Below are positions 49,706 through 57,652 of a stretch of 64,000 bases of DNA, piece after piece. Below the pieces are notes generated by a model that ran no database searches, was not told where the DNA came from, and saw only the letters and a program-made list of their open reading frames with translations. Origin of the DNA: Candidatus Saccharimonadota bacterium (lineage in GTDB: Bacteria > Patescibacteriota > Saccharimonadia > Saccharimonadales > Saccharimonadaceae); assembly GCA_017511205.1 (NCBI GenBank), contig JAFWLE010000007.1, positions 64,367 through 128,366 on the forward strand, in the 5' to 3' direction. Every line of letters starts with the position of its first letter. Position 1 is the stretch's first letter. A program made the translations under genes and the position numbers.

Positions 49706-51049
49706 ATGAGTAAATTAGATAATATTGTGAGCTTATGTAAACGCCGCGGTTTTATTTTTCCCGGGAGCGACGTTTATGGTGGCATGGCCGGTACCTGGGA
49801 CTTTGGCCCGCTTGGTGTCACCGTCAAGAAAAAAATTATGGACGAATGGTGGAAATTCTTCGTCGAAGACCGAGAGGACATGTACGGTGTCGACGCCGCC
49901 ATTATTATGAACCCTCGTACCTGGGTCGCTTCTGGGCACACCGCCACTTTCGCCGATCCACTCGTCGAATGCAAAGAATGTAAATCGCGTTTTCGCGCTG
50001 ATAAAATCACCGAAGGTTTCTCAGAATCCATCACCACGGAAGAATTCTTAAACACTCATACTAAGTGTCCGAATTGTGGCAAAGAAAACTGGGGTCCGAT
50101 TCGCAAATTCAACATGATGTTCGAAACTCACGTTGGCGCTGTCTTACCAGACGATGACAAAGAGATTGCCGACAAAAACATCGCGTATCTTCGTCCTGAA
50201 ACGGCTCAAGGCATTTTTACTAATTTCAAAAACGTCGTTGACGCTTTTTATCCAGACATTCCTTTCGGCATCGCTCAGCAAGGCAAAGCCTTTCGAAACG
50301 AGATCAGCCCGCGTGACTTCATCCTACGTGACCGCGAATGTAGCCAGATGGAAATCGAGTATTTTGTAAACCCCAAAACTTGGGAAGAAAATTTCGAAAA
50401 AATGCGAAAGCTCCAACACGACTTCCTAGAAGGAGTCCTCGGCTTACCAGCTAAGAATCTCCACGAACTCGATGTCCCAGCCGCCGATCGTGCCCATTAT
50501 TCCAAACGCACCATCGACTTCATGTTTGATTATCCAAACGGCGAAGGTGAGCTCATGGGTCTAGCTTATCGTACTGATTTTGACCTCGGCAACATCGCTC
50601 GCGAATCCGGTAAATCCATGGAATACCGTGATAAAATCACTGGCGAAACCTTTACTCCACACGTAATTGAACCATCTATTGGCGTTGAACGTCTCTTCCT
50701 CGCAATACTATCTACTGCTTACACGGAAGAAGGTAAAGGTGATGATAAACGCATTATCTTGAAACTACCAGAAGAACTCGCCCCATACAAATACTGTGTT
50801 TCCCCACTACTAAAAAACAAACCTGAGCTCGTCAAAAAAGCCCAAGAAGTATACAAAAAGCTTCGTAAAAAATACGGCAATGTCACTTGGGATGATTCTG
50901 GTAACATCGGTAAGCGTTACAAAAAGCAAGACGAAATCGGCACACCTAAATGTATAGTGATAGATTTCGACACCTTGGAAGACAGCACTGTTACCGTTCG
51001 TGATCGCGACACCACTAAGCAAACTCGCGTCGACATTTCTAAGTTGTAA
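49706..51049 (+). CDS. glyQS: Glycyl-tRNA synthetase, single-chain (alpha2) type
   Basis: 447 residues. Class II core with RRGFIFPGSDVYGGMAGTWD (in parts), RPETAQGIFTNFKNV, RNEISPRDFILRDREC-type motif 2, and EPSIGVERLFLAIL motif 3; C-terminal anticodon-binding domain. A zinc-like CKECK...CPNC insert (about residues 91-131) is present. TGG-TATAAT ends 6 nt before the ATG (leaderless). Confidence 0.94.
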   Translation: MSKLDNIVSLCKRRGFIFPGSDVYGGMAGTWDFGPLGVTVKKKIMDEWWKFFVEDREDMYGVDAAIIMNPRTWVASGHTATFADPLVECKECKSRFRADKITEGFSESITTEEFLNTHTKCPNCGKENWGPIRKFNMMFETHVGAVLPDDDKEIADKNIAYLRPETAQGIFTNFKNVVDAFYPDIPFGIAQQGKAFRNEISPRDFILRDRECSQMEIEYFVNPKTWEENFEKMRKLQHDFLEGVLGLPAKNLHELDVPAADRAHYSKRTIDFMFDYPNGEGELMGLAYRTDFDLGNIARESGKSMEYRDKITGETFTPHVIEPSIGVERLFLAILSTAYTEEGKGDDKRIILKLPEELAPYKYCVSPLLKNKPELVKKAQEVYKKLRKKYGNVTWDDSGNIGKRYKKQDEIGTPKCIVIDFDTLEDSTVTVRDRDTTKQTRVDISKL

Positions 51050-51107
51050 AAACTCTTGTCAAACTAATACGTTAGTGCTAATATATAACTATAAAAGGAG
51101 AAATATT

Positions 51108-51635
51108 ATGGCTAAAAAGTCAAATAACAACAATTTAATTCTCGGCATCTGCGCAGCAGTAGCTGTAGTGGTCGTGATTGTCGTGATTGCAGTCGTAGTA
51201 ATCGGTAAAGGAAATACTCTAAATGATGATTATTTCAAGTCCGATGACACTAAACTAGTTCTTTCGATGGAAACCGGCACTGGTACTGGTGACGAAACCA
51301 GCGAACCAGTCAAGGCGCATGAAGTCTACGAGTACAAAGATGAATCAATCACCAGTCTCAAGACCTACTACGAATATGCCAATGAAGACGCTGCTAAAGC
51401 TGCTTACGACAAAGCTAAAGAAGACGAATTACCAGAAGGCTACGAATCAATGGAGCTAAATGGTAAGTACATCGTTTTGACCGCCAAAGCAGATCAATAT
51501 GAAAATCTCAAGGCTTCCGACGTCAAAGAAAACATTGAGTTTATGGAACAACTCAAAAACCACAACGTCGAAGACACAGACGATGGTAACGGAGGCGAAA
51601 GTGAAGACGGCTCCGAAAAAGTCGACGAAGAATAA
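51108..51635 (+). CDS. Membrane-anchored acidic protein of unknown function
   Basis: 175 residues from the ATG at 51108 (AAAGGAG upstream). One membrane anchor (about residues 9-33), then an extracytoplasmic domain and a very acidic C-terminal tail (DTDDGNGGESEDGSEKVDEE). Promoter TTGTCA, 17 bp, TAATAT in the spacer. No family recognised. An intrinsic terminator follows. Confidence 0.7.
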   Translation: MAKKSNNNNLILGICAAVAVVVVIVVIAVVVIGKGNTLNDDYFKSDDTKLVLSMETGTGTGDETSEPVKAHEVYEYKDESITSLKTYYEYANEDAAKAAYDKAKEDELPEGYESMELNGKYIVLTAKADQYENLKASDVKENIEFMEQLKNHNVEDTDDGNGGESEDGSEKVDEE

Positions 51636-51647
51636 TTAATCTAAACA

Positions 51648-51680
51648 AAAATACGGCGTCTAAAACGCCGTATTTTTTTG
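51648..51680 (+). terminator. Intrinsic terminator after the acidic membrane protein gene
   Basis: AAATACGGCGT-CTAAA-ACGCCGTATTT followed by TTTT. Its symmetry means it could also end ppa transcripts arriving from the right. Confidence 0.88.
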
Positions 51681-51690
51681 TCCACTATTT

Positions 51691-52293
51691 TTAGAATTCT
51701 TCTACAGCTTTTTTCACCGCCTTCACCGTTTCTTCTACACCCTTTTTAAATGCAACTTCCGGGTGTACTTCCTCGTAACGTTTAATTGCTGCTTCAATCA
51801 CTTTCTTCGCTGAACTAATATCTTCAAAAGCCTTCACCTTAGTTGTGCCAGGTTTCTTCAAATCCTTGTAATGGTTAAAATGGAATTCAATTTGCTCCAA
51901 AGTTCGCTTCGGCAAATCAGATAGTTTATTATAGACGTCGCCGTTATTGCGATCGTCGGCTGGTACACAAATAATCTTATCATCCACTTCACCACCATCT
52001 ACGAATTTCATTACCCCGAGTATCTTCGCCTTCATCCAAATACCAGTCGTGAGCGGTTGATCGGTAATCATCAAGACATCCAGCTCATCACCATCTTCGT
52101 CAATCGTTTGCGGAATAAATCCATAGTTACAAGGCTTCGCAAAATCCATCGGCTCTACCCGATCTAGCATAAAGCAAGCCCGCTCACGGTCCCACTCAAT
52201 TTTATGATTCGAACCAGTAGGGATTTCTATCACTACATTCAGTTCACCTTTTTTATAATCACCTGGCGTTAAAACTTTATTAAAATCTGCCAT
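51691..52293 (-). CDS. ppa: Inorganic pyrophosphatase (family I)
   Basis: 200 residues. The metal and pyrophosphate sites are intact: VVIEIPTGSNHKIEWD, NYGFIPQTIDEDGDELDVLM (the DxDxxD core), KFVDGGEVDDKIICVPADD. It hydrolyses pyrophosphate to drive biosynthesis. AAAGGAG ribosome site and a TGG-TATAAT about 30 nt upstream. Confidence 0.95.
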   Translation of the reverse strand: MADFNKVLTPGDYKKGELNVVIEIPTGSNHKIEWDRERACFMLDRVEPMDFAKPCNYGFIPQTIDEDGDELDVLMITDQPLTTGIWMKAKILGVMKFVDGGEVDDKIICVPADDRNNGDVYNKLSDLPKRTLEQIEFHFNHYKDLKKPGTTKVKAFEDISSAKKVIEAAIKRYEEVHPEVAFKKGVEETVKAVKKAVEEF

Positions 52294-52329
52294 TTTTCTC
52301 CTTTCTATTCCCCCTAATTATACCATATC

Positions 52330-53019
52330 TCATCGATTTACAGAACGCACCAAGAAAAGCACCTTCGAAATAATTTCGTCATCATATTTTATTTTTCTAG
52401 ACGCTGCTAAACTCATTTTTTCACACAGTCTCATCACTTTTATTTCGTCTGCCGAAAATTCACCCGCCGAACTTTCTGCAAATACTTCCTCTGCGCCGTT
52501 ATAATTATACTTTTTGTCTTCCACTAGTTTCTGCCCATCACTATCTCGATATAAATTCATTTCTTCACCCGCCGCCCGTCTCAAATTCAAAGAAAACCAC
52601 ACCTCTACTAGCCTCAAATCCGCCCCAGCATCAATTTCAGCCAAACACTGATTTAGAATCTCAAAATATTCTGGATTATCTGAACTCTCTGCCACCTGCC
52701 CAATCTTTTTAAAAAACACACCAGCTAGCTCCATTTTAGTAATATCTTTCATAATTTCGCCAAAAAACTTTACCATCTTTGCGCCAGTCACAATACCAAA
52801 TTCCGACTTTCCTTGATGTATATTAAAATCCGTCAAAGCAAACAACTCAATACTGCCTGCTAGCTTTGATTTACTTTTTCTAACGCCTTTCGCAATTACC
52901 GTTTTCTTACCAAGCGGCGTAATAAGATTCAAAATCCGATCCGCCTCACCGTAATTAGTACGTCTAATTACATAACCCAAAGTCCGATAATCTTTACTGG
53001 CTGGCGTATTTGTCGACAT
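52330..53019 (-). CDS. recO: DNA repair protein RecO
   Basis: 229 residues. The OB-fold start RTLGYVIRRTNYGEADRILN (in parts), TPLGKKTVIAKGVRKSKSKL and the helical C-terminal domain fit RecO, which loads RecA at gaps with RecR. No cysteine zinc site is present, as in many RecO proteins of the shorter type. It starts inside the end of the receiver-domain gene (26-nt overlap), so it is translated from the kinase/receiver mRNA. Confidence 0.85.
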   Translation of the reverse strand: MSTNTPASKDYRTLGYVIRRTNYGEADRILNLITPLGKKTVIAKGVRKSKSKLAGSIELFALTDFNIHQGKSEFGIVTGAKMVKFFGEIMKDITKMELAGVFFKKIGQVAESSDNPEYFEILNQCLAEIDAGADLRLVEVWFSLNLRRAAGEEMNLYRDSDGQKLVEDKKYNYNGAEEVFAESSAGEFSADEIKVMRLCEKMSLAASRKIKYDDEIISKVLFLVRSVNR

Positions 53020-53344
53020 AGCTGCTTATTTCCTCTGGCGTCATTTTATCCTTATCCAGCACCCCTACCACGCCATACTCAGTCAAATTTTTATCTTTGA
53101 AATCTAGAGACGAAACGATCACAATTGGTATTTTCTTCGTATCCGGATACGACATCAGTTCATCTAGAAACGTAAATCCATCTGGCCCGTCTAGAAGAAT
53201 ATCTAGAAAGATTAATTCCGGAATTTCTCCTCCAGCAATATCTAACATCGCTTCAATGGCATTCGAAAAACTTTTCGCTGGTTTCTTACAAGCTTTTTCA
53301 ATACATTCCGCCATTATTTCATCATCATCTATAATATATATCAT
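52994..53344 (-). CDS. Stand-alone response-regulator receiver domain
   Basis: 116 residues, a CheY-like receiver only. Acidic pocket IIDDDE at the start, phospho-Asp in IFLDILLDGPDGF (about residue 46), Ser in VIVSSLDF and Lys in VLDKDKMTPEE. No output domain, so it must signal by protein contact. It begins where the kinase gene ends and overlaps recO. Confidence 0.87.
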   Translation of the reverse strand: MIYIIDDDEIMAECIEKACKKPAKSFSNAIEAMLDIAGGEIPELIFLDILLDGPDGFTFLDELMSYPDTKKIPIVIVSSLDFKDKNLTEYGVVGVLDKDKMTPEEISSYVDKYASQ

Positions 53345-54024
53345 TAGAATAAACTCGCTTGTTTAGAAATTGGTAATTCTACGAAAAAGCTCGTGCCATC
53401 ACGATGCCGCACAGCCCCCACCTCAGCATTCATATACTTGGAAAACTTTGAAGCGATAAAAAGTCCTAGTCCCGAAGAACCCGGCCGCATCGCAATCGAA
53501 GTTGGTTTAGAAATCCAACCTTGTTTCATTTCCTGTCGAATTTCCCAAGGCAACTCCGGTCCAAAATCCCGAATTACCACTTTCACTTTATCGTGATGAT
53601 CTTTTACTAAAAGCTCCGCCTTGGTCTTTTTATCAGCATAATGCATTGCGTTAATTAGAAAATTATATATTACGCTCCTCAGTAGTTCCCGATTTGCTGA
53701 CACTAATCGGGCCTTATTAGTATACCGCACAATCAAACCCTTCTTTTCACCTACAAATAGATGGTTTAGCTCGTCTGTCACTTCATCGCATACCGCTCTA
53801 ATCGCTACCGGTTCCATCTCAAAGAGCCCATCTTCCAGACGTCGCACCTTAGAAAGATCATTTACTTGTCTAATCGCTCGCTCTGAAACACTAATCATTT
53901 CCGCACGTATATGCTCATTAGTAAGGCTCATTTCATCAAGAGAAAAGGCCAGTTGCCTTAGTACCGCAAGCGGAGCCTTCAGCTCATGCGCCGCCACCAA
54001 AATACCGTCAACCTCCTTATCCAT
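53344..54024 (-). CDS. Minimal sensor-less histidine kinase
   Basis: 226 residues. There is no membrane segment or sensor domain before the H-box (AAHELKAPLAVLRQLAF, His near residue 13). The ATPase domain shows the N-box YNFLINAMHYA, G1 DFGPELP and G2 GSSGLGLFIASKF. TGA-TATAAT lies 6 nt before the ATG (leaderless). The order kinase, receiver, recO in overlapping frames suggests a cytoplasmic signalling unit whose input is another protein. Confidence 0.87.
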   Translation of the reverse strand: MDKEVDGILVAAHELKAPLAVLRQLAFSLDEMSLTNEHIRAEMISVSERAIRQVNDLSKVRRLEDGLFEMEPVAIRAVCDEVTDELNHLFVGEKKGLIVRYTNKARLVSANRELLRSVIYNFLINAMHYADKKTKAELLVKDHHDKVKVVIRDFGPELPWEIRQEMKQGWISKPTSIAMRPGSSGLGLFIASKFSKYMNAEVGAVRHRDGTSFFVELPISKQASLF

Positions 54025-54044
54025 ACCCCCATTATATCACAAAT

Positions 54045-54917
54045 CTATTCGTTAAATGTTACCGTACCGAGTACACGATTAAAATCTTCCTCAAATAATA
54101 CCGAATCAGTCTGGAGAATTACAGTCTTATCGCGAATCTTGAAAGTTACAATAAAGCCTGAAAGCTCTGTATCCGGAATCGTCCCAGAATAACGATTCGC
54201 CGTTATATTATTCTTTCTGCCAATCGTCACTGATTCAATCTTCAAAGGATTGTCTTCATCATCTACATACTTCTGATATTTTTTCGTCACTTCATCAAAC
54301 CCTTTATTAAGAATATAAACCCTAAGCGCATTTATCGTTTCCTTGCTTACTGCTTCCACCTGCAAAGGATTGAAATAAGCATTATAATCACCACCAGACG
54401 TTGCTGCCTCAGCTACATAAACACTCCAGGTCTTCGGATATTCAAAGGAAAGCTGACCATAATCTACGGGACCAGTAAAAGGACGGTATGGGTCTTTTTC
54501 ACGTTTAGCAAATTCTTCTTCCAGCTTATCTGCCTGTTTCTCGGTTGCCTCCGCTACCGCCACATCAATTTTTTCTTCCAAATCAGATTGCGCATCATTC
54601 GCCTCTACCGTTTTCCAAATGAATAATCCAATAAACGTCACTGCCAATAAAGACAACGCAATTATCACAATAATCTTAATCAAATCAGAATTATCTTTCT
54701 TCACAACTGGAGCTGGCATTTGCTGCATCATCGGACGATAACTCGCCTGACCAGCTACTGGTATTGGCTGAGGTACGTTCACTCCCGCTGGCTGCATCAT
54801 TGGCTGCCCCATCGGCTGCGCTCCAGTATTCTGTGGCATCGGTTGCGGTCCAGAAGACTGAGGCATCGGCTGCCCCTGCGGCGTCTGTGGCAACTGAAAA
54901 GCTTGTCCGTTATCCAT
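54045..54917 (-). CDS. Membrane protein with Pro/Gln/Met-rich N-terminus, unknown function
   Basis: 290 residues from the ATG at 54917; an ATG at 54923 touches the TGA-TATAAT box and would lie upstream of the transcript start. The first 65 residues are a cytoplasmic Pro/Gln/Gly/Met-rich stretch (QPMPQ, QPMGQPM repeats). One membrane helix (about 75-98) follows, then a helical stalk and a globular outer domain of about 160 residues. No named family recognised. Proline-rich tails of this sort are usually flexible linkers or binding sites. Confidence 0.72.
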   Translation of the reverse strand: MDNGQAFQLPQTPQGQPMPQSSGPQPMPQNTGAQPMGQPMMQPAGVNVPQPIPVAGQASYRPMMQQMPAPVVKKDNSDLIKIIVIIALSLLAVTFIGLFIWKTVEANDAQSDLEEKIDVAVAEATEKQADKLEEEFAKREKDPYRPFTGPVDYGQLSFEYPKTWSVYVAEAATSGGDYNAYFNPLQVEAVSKETINALRVYILNKGFDEVTKKYQKYVDDEDNPLKIESVTIGRKNNITANRYSGTIPDTELSGFIVTFKIRDKTVILQTDSVLFEEDFNRVLGTVTFNE

Positions 54918-54959
54918 AACCATATTATATCACACTTATGCTTTCAAACTGAAATAATT

Positions 54960-55160
54960 CTATTTACTAAAATCTTCCGACAAAACTTCTATCTCATTTT
55001 TAAGTTCCGACAAATCTTTTTCAATTTCTTTAGCCAGTTTTGTTGCCTCTTTATATCTTCCAACCGCTTCTTCTAGCTTAAAATCATCCGAGTAAAACCA
55101 TTCTACCTGCTTATCTAGTTCTTCAATTCTTTGATTCAAATTATTTTTACTTTCGCTCAT
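54960..55160 (-). CDS. xseB: Exodeoxyribonuclease VII small subunit
   Basis: 66 residues: IEELDKQVEWFYSDDFKLEEAV and YKEATKLAKEIEKDLSELKNEIEVL in two helices are typical of XseB. It overlaps the end of xseA by 14 nt. The subunits together degrade single-stranded DNA. Confidence 0.87.
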   Translation of the reverse strand: MSESKNNLNQRIEELDKQVEWFYSDDFKLEEAVGRYKEATKLAKEIEKDLSELKNEIEVLSEDFSK

Positions 55161-56313
55161 AAATCTCCTTTACTTCAGCTTTTATTTCTTGTTTCATCAT
55201 AGTAATATTAATCTCTTTGCCAGGCGAAATTTTTCCCGCAATAATTGCATATCCTTGTTTCAAAACTTTTTCCGGGTTCAAAGCCTCCAATATTTTCAAC
55301 TTTTGCTGTACCAAAATTTCTTTTTTCTCACGTTCACTTTGAATTTTTGTGAGCATCTGTTGCATCTCATTTTTAACTTTTTGAATCGTCGGCTCAATAT
55401 ATTTAGAAAGTAAGCCGTTTGAGACTTTTTTTATCTTCTCACGATTTTCGCTCTTCGCTCTTACGATATTCTCCATTGCACTTTGTCGAGCCTGTGCCAC
55501 CAGCATCCTCACGCGCCGCTCCTCGGCTTTTCTATCGTGCGTCAAAAGTTCCGCCGCATTTGATGGTGTCGACGCTCTCACATCTGCCGCAAGATCAACT
55601 AAAGACTCATCCACCTCGTGCCCAATTCCCGAAATCACCGGAATCTTTGAAGCCGCCACCGCTCGCACCAATTTTTCGTCATTAAACGCCGCAAGATCAT
55701 CTGCGCTGCCTCCACCCCGCAAGATCGCAATCACTTGTACCTCGCCCCGCTCGTTAAAATAATTCAAAGCTCTAATTATTTGATCTGGCGCATCTAAACC
55801 TTGAACCTGCGTATGCGCCACACTAATTTTCATTCCACCCCATCTTGCATTGACAATCTTAATAAAATCCGCATACCCCGCCGCCTGCGTCGAAGAAATC
55901 ACACCTAATTTTGTCAAATCTTCTGGTAAAGTCCGCTTCTTTGCTGGGTCAAATAGCCCTTCGTCAGTCAGTTTCTTTTTCAACATTTCAAACGCTTTTT
56001 TGAGACTTCCTTTTCCTACTGGCGCAATTTGCGACACTGTCACCGAAAACTTTCCCCACTTAGTGAGTTTCGGCACACCTCTAATCACTACTTTCATTCC
56101 GTCTTCTAGTGGAATTCTCAAGCTCCAGAGTGTCATAAAGCATGATATCGACGATTCCTCGTCTTTCAAATCAAAAAACACCCATTTGTCTTGATTGACT
56201 TTAAAACTTGCCACCTCGCCCACAATCGTCACGTTCGAATACGCATTCTCTAGCGTCTGATTCGTTACTGCAATAAATTCTGTTGGTGTAAAAGTAATTG
56301 CGGCTTCATTCAT
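55147..56313 (-). CDS. xseA: Exodeoxyribonuclease VII large subunit
   Basis: 388 residues. An N-terminal OB fold (YSNVTIVGEVASFKVNQDKW, FFDLKDEESSISCFMT) and the catalytic domain (GVISSTQAAGYADFI, VQGLDAPDQIIRALNYF, ILRGGGSADDLAAFND, PVISGIGHEVDESLVDLAAD, RASTPSNAAELL) are diagnostic. A long coiled coil follows. It starts within the end of the membrane protein gene upstream (4-nt overlap). Confidence 0.94.
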   Translation of the reverse strand: MNEAAITFTPTEFIAVTNQTLENAYSNVTIVGEVASFKVNQDKWVFFDLKDEESSISCFMTLWSLRIPLEDGMKVVIRGVPKLTKWGKFSVTVSQIAPVGKGSLKKAFEMLKKKLTDEGLFDPAKKRTLPEDLTKLGVISSTQAAGYADFIKIVNARWGGMKISVAHTQVQGLDAPDQIIRALNYFNERGEVQVIAILRGGGSADDLAAFNDEKLVRAVAASKIPVISGIGHEVDESLVDLAADVRASTPSNAAELLTHDRKAEERRVRMLVAQARQSAMENIVRAKSENREKIKKVSNGLLSKYIEPTIQKVKNEMQQMLTKIQSEREKKEILVQQKLKILEALNPEKVLKQGYAIIAGKISPGKEINITMMKQEIKAEVKEIYERK

Positions 56314-57353
56314 TTTTGTTTTCTTTCAATTGCATCATAATACGGTACCGAACCAGAAGCAATCGTGAAGAGTAACGTAATCACACGTGTCATCACGGTG
56401 ACAATCGTCGCCGTTGAAAAATCTACGCCCAACGCGATCATCACACCTGCCATCCCTAATTCGTATAATCCATACGGTACAATTCCATCAAAGACAGAAC
56501 CAATCGCTTCACCAATCATAATAAACGGCAAAAGTTCCGGCCTTCCAAGCGAAATCGCCACAATCCAATACGTACCAATTTCGCAAAAACTATAAATTAG
56601 CCCCCAAAGCGCCGGTCTCTTTAGATATGCCTTATTTTCTTTAGCGATTTTTACACTCGTATGAATATCCAAGAAATAGTTACTAATTTTTTCATATTGC
56701 ATCATAGTCTTCTTATGTCCAAAGGTCACCGTTTTTATCAAAAGGTTTAATAAGTTCGAAATTGTCTTTGAGAAAAATTCAATCCTCTTCTTACTGCTCG
56801 CCACATAAACCATAAACCACAGAAACAAAAACACACCGATATTCATAAGTAGCGAAACCGGAATAATCCATTTCGCCTCATCTGGAATCAAATTAAGCCC
56901 TAGTAGAATTAAAATTGCAATCAAGGCCTGCAAATAGTTAATTACCGTCGTCACCGCGTAGCGAAAGATATAAAGAAAGCTCGCCTGCCCTGCCGTTACA
57001 CCATGTAATGCTAATCTATAAGTTAAAAAAGCTAAACCGCCAATTCCTCCCGCCGGCACCGCATGATTCACGAAATTTAGCTCTGTCGAAATTCGAAAAA
57101 TTTCTTTATTGCTAAACTTTTTGACATTCTTCATGTACCTTAGGTACGAAAAAAAGATTTGCCCACAAGCAAAGTACATAAACAGCTGTTCTGGGATTAA
57201 AAGTACCAGCACAAAACCGTTCGCATCCCTCAGGTGATGCAAAGTTTCCACGATATCTGGCCAATTCTGATAGACCACATATCCCACCAAAATCGCCGTC
57301 AGGATAATTAAAACCGTCCGAAACGAAAAAAAATGGTGTTTATTTTTACTCAT
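56310..57353 (-). CDS. LPG-synthase-transmembrane-like (UPF0104/AglD-type) membrane protein
   Basis: 347 residues from the ATG at 57353 (TGG-TATAAT ends 7 nt upstream, so the longer frame is rejected). Seven or eight membrane segments, with the family marks NFVNHAVPAGGIGGLAF and SVFDGIVPYGLYELGMAGVM in parts. Members are linked to flipping or synthesis of lipids and lipid-linked sugars. The lysyl-transfer domain of MprF is absent. First gene of an operon with xseA and xseB. Confidence 0.8.
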   Translation of the reverse strand: MSKNKHHFFSFRTVLIILTAILVGYVVYQNWPDIVETLHHLRDANGFVLVLLIPEQLFMYFACGQIFFSYLRYMKNVKKFSNKEIFRISTELNFVNHAVPAGGIGGLAFLTYRLALHGVTAGQASFLYIFRYAVTTVINYLQALIAILILLGLNLIPDEAKWIIPVSLLMNIGVFLFLWFMVYVASSKKRIEFFSKTISNLLNLLIKTVTFGHKKTMMQYEKISNYFLDIHTSVKIAKENKAYLKRPALWGLIYSFCEIGTYWIVAISLGRPELLPFIMIGEAIGSVFDGIVPYGLYELGMAGVMIALGVDFSTATIVTVMTRVITLLFTIASGSVPYYDAIERKQK

Positions 57354-57379
57354 AAACACCATTATACCATAAAACTAAA

Positions 57380-57652
57380 CTATCTTACTTCTACGCGCAC
57401 TCTAGGTAAACTCTTACCAGAAAAATGCGTCTTCTTGGTCTTTACGAAAGTAACCACGCCATCCTTCGCAGCATGAATCGTGAAATTGCGTGACATATAA
57501 GTACCTTCACCCGCTATCTTCGTAGCACCAGTTTGACGAACTAAAACTTCACCATTTTTAACTTTTTGACCACCAAAACGCTTAACGCCAAGACGATGGC
57601 CAGGATTATTATGAACATTTTTGGCGGTACCGCCAGCTTTTACGTGTGACAT
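57380..57652 (-). CDS. rpmA: 50S ribosomal protein L27
   Basis: 90 residues. KAGGTAKNVHNNPGHRLGVKR, GEVLVRQTGATKIAGEGTYM-type segments and the C-terminal basic end identify L27, whose N-terminus reaches the peptidyl-transferase centre. No rplU (L21) is next to it. The first residues (MSHVKAGG) show no removable leader of the Firmicutes type. It starts directly after the methyltransferase stop. Confidence 0.93.
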   Translation of the reverse strand: MSHVKAGGTAKNVHNNPGHRLGVKRFGGQKVKNGEVLVRQTGATKIAGEGTYMSRNFTIHAAKDGVVTFVKTKKTHFSGKSLPRVRVEVR

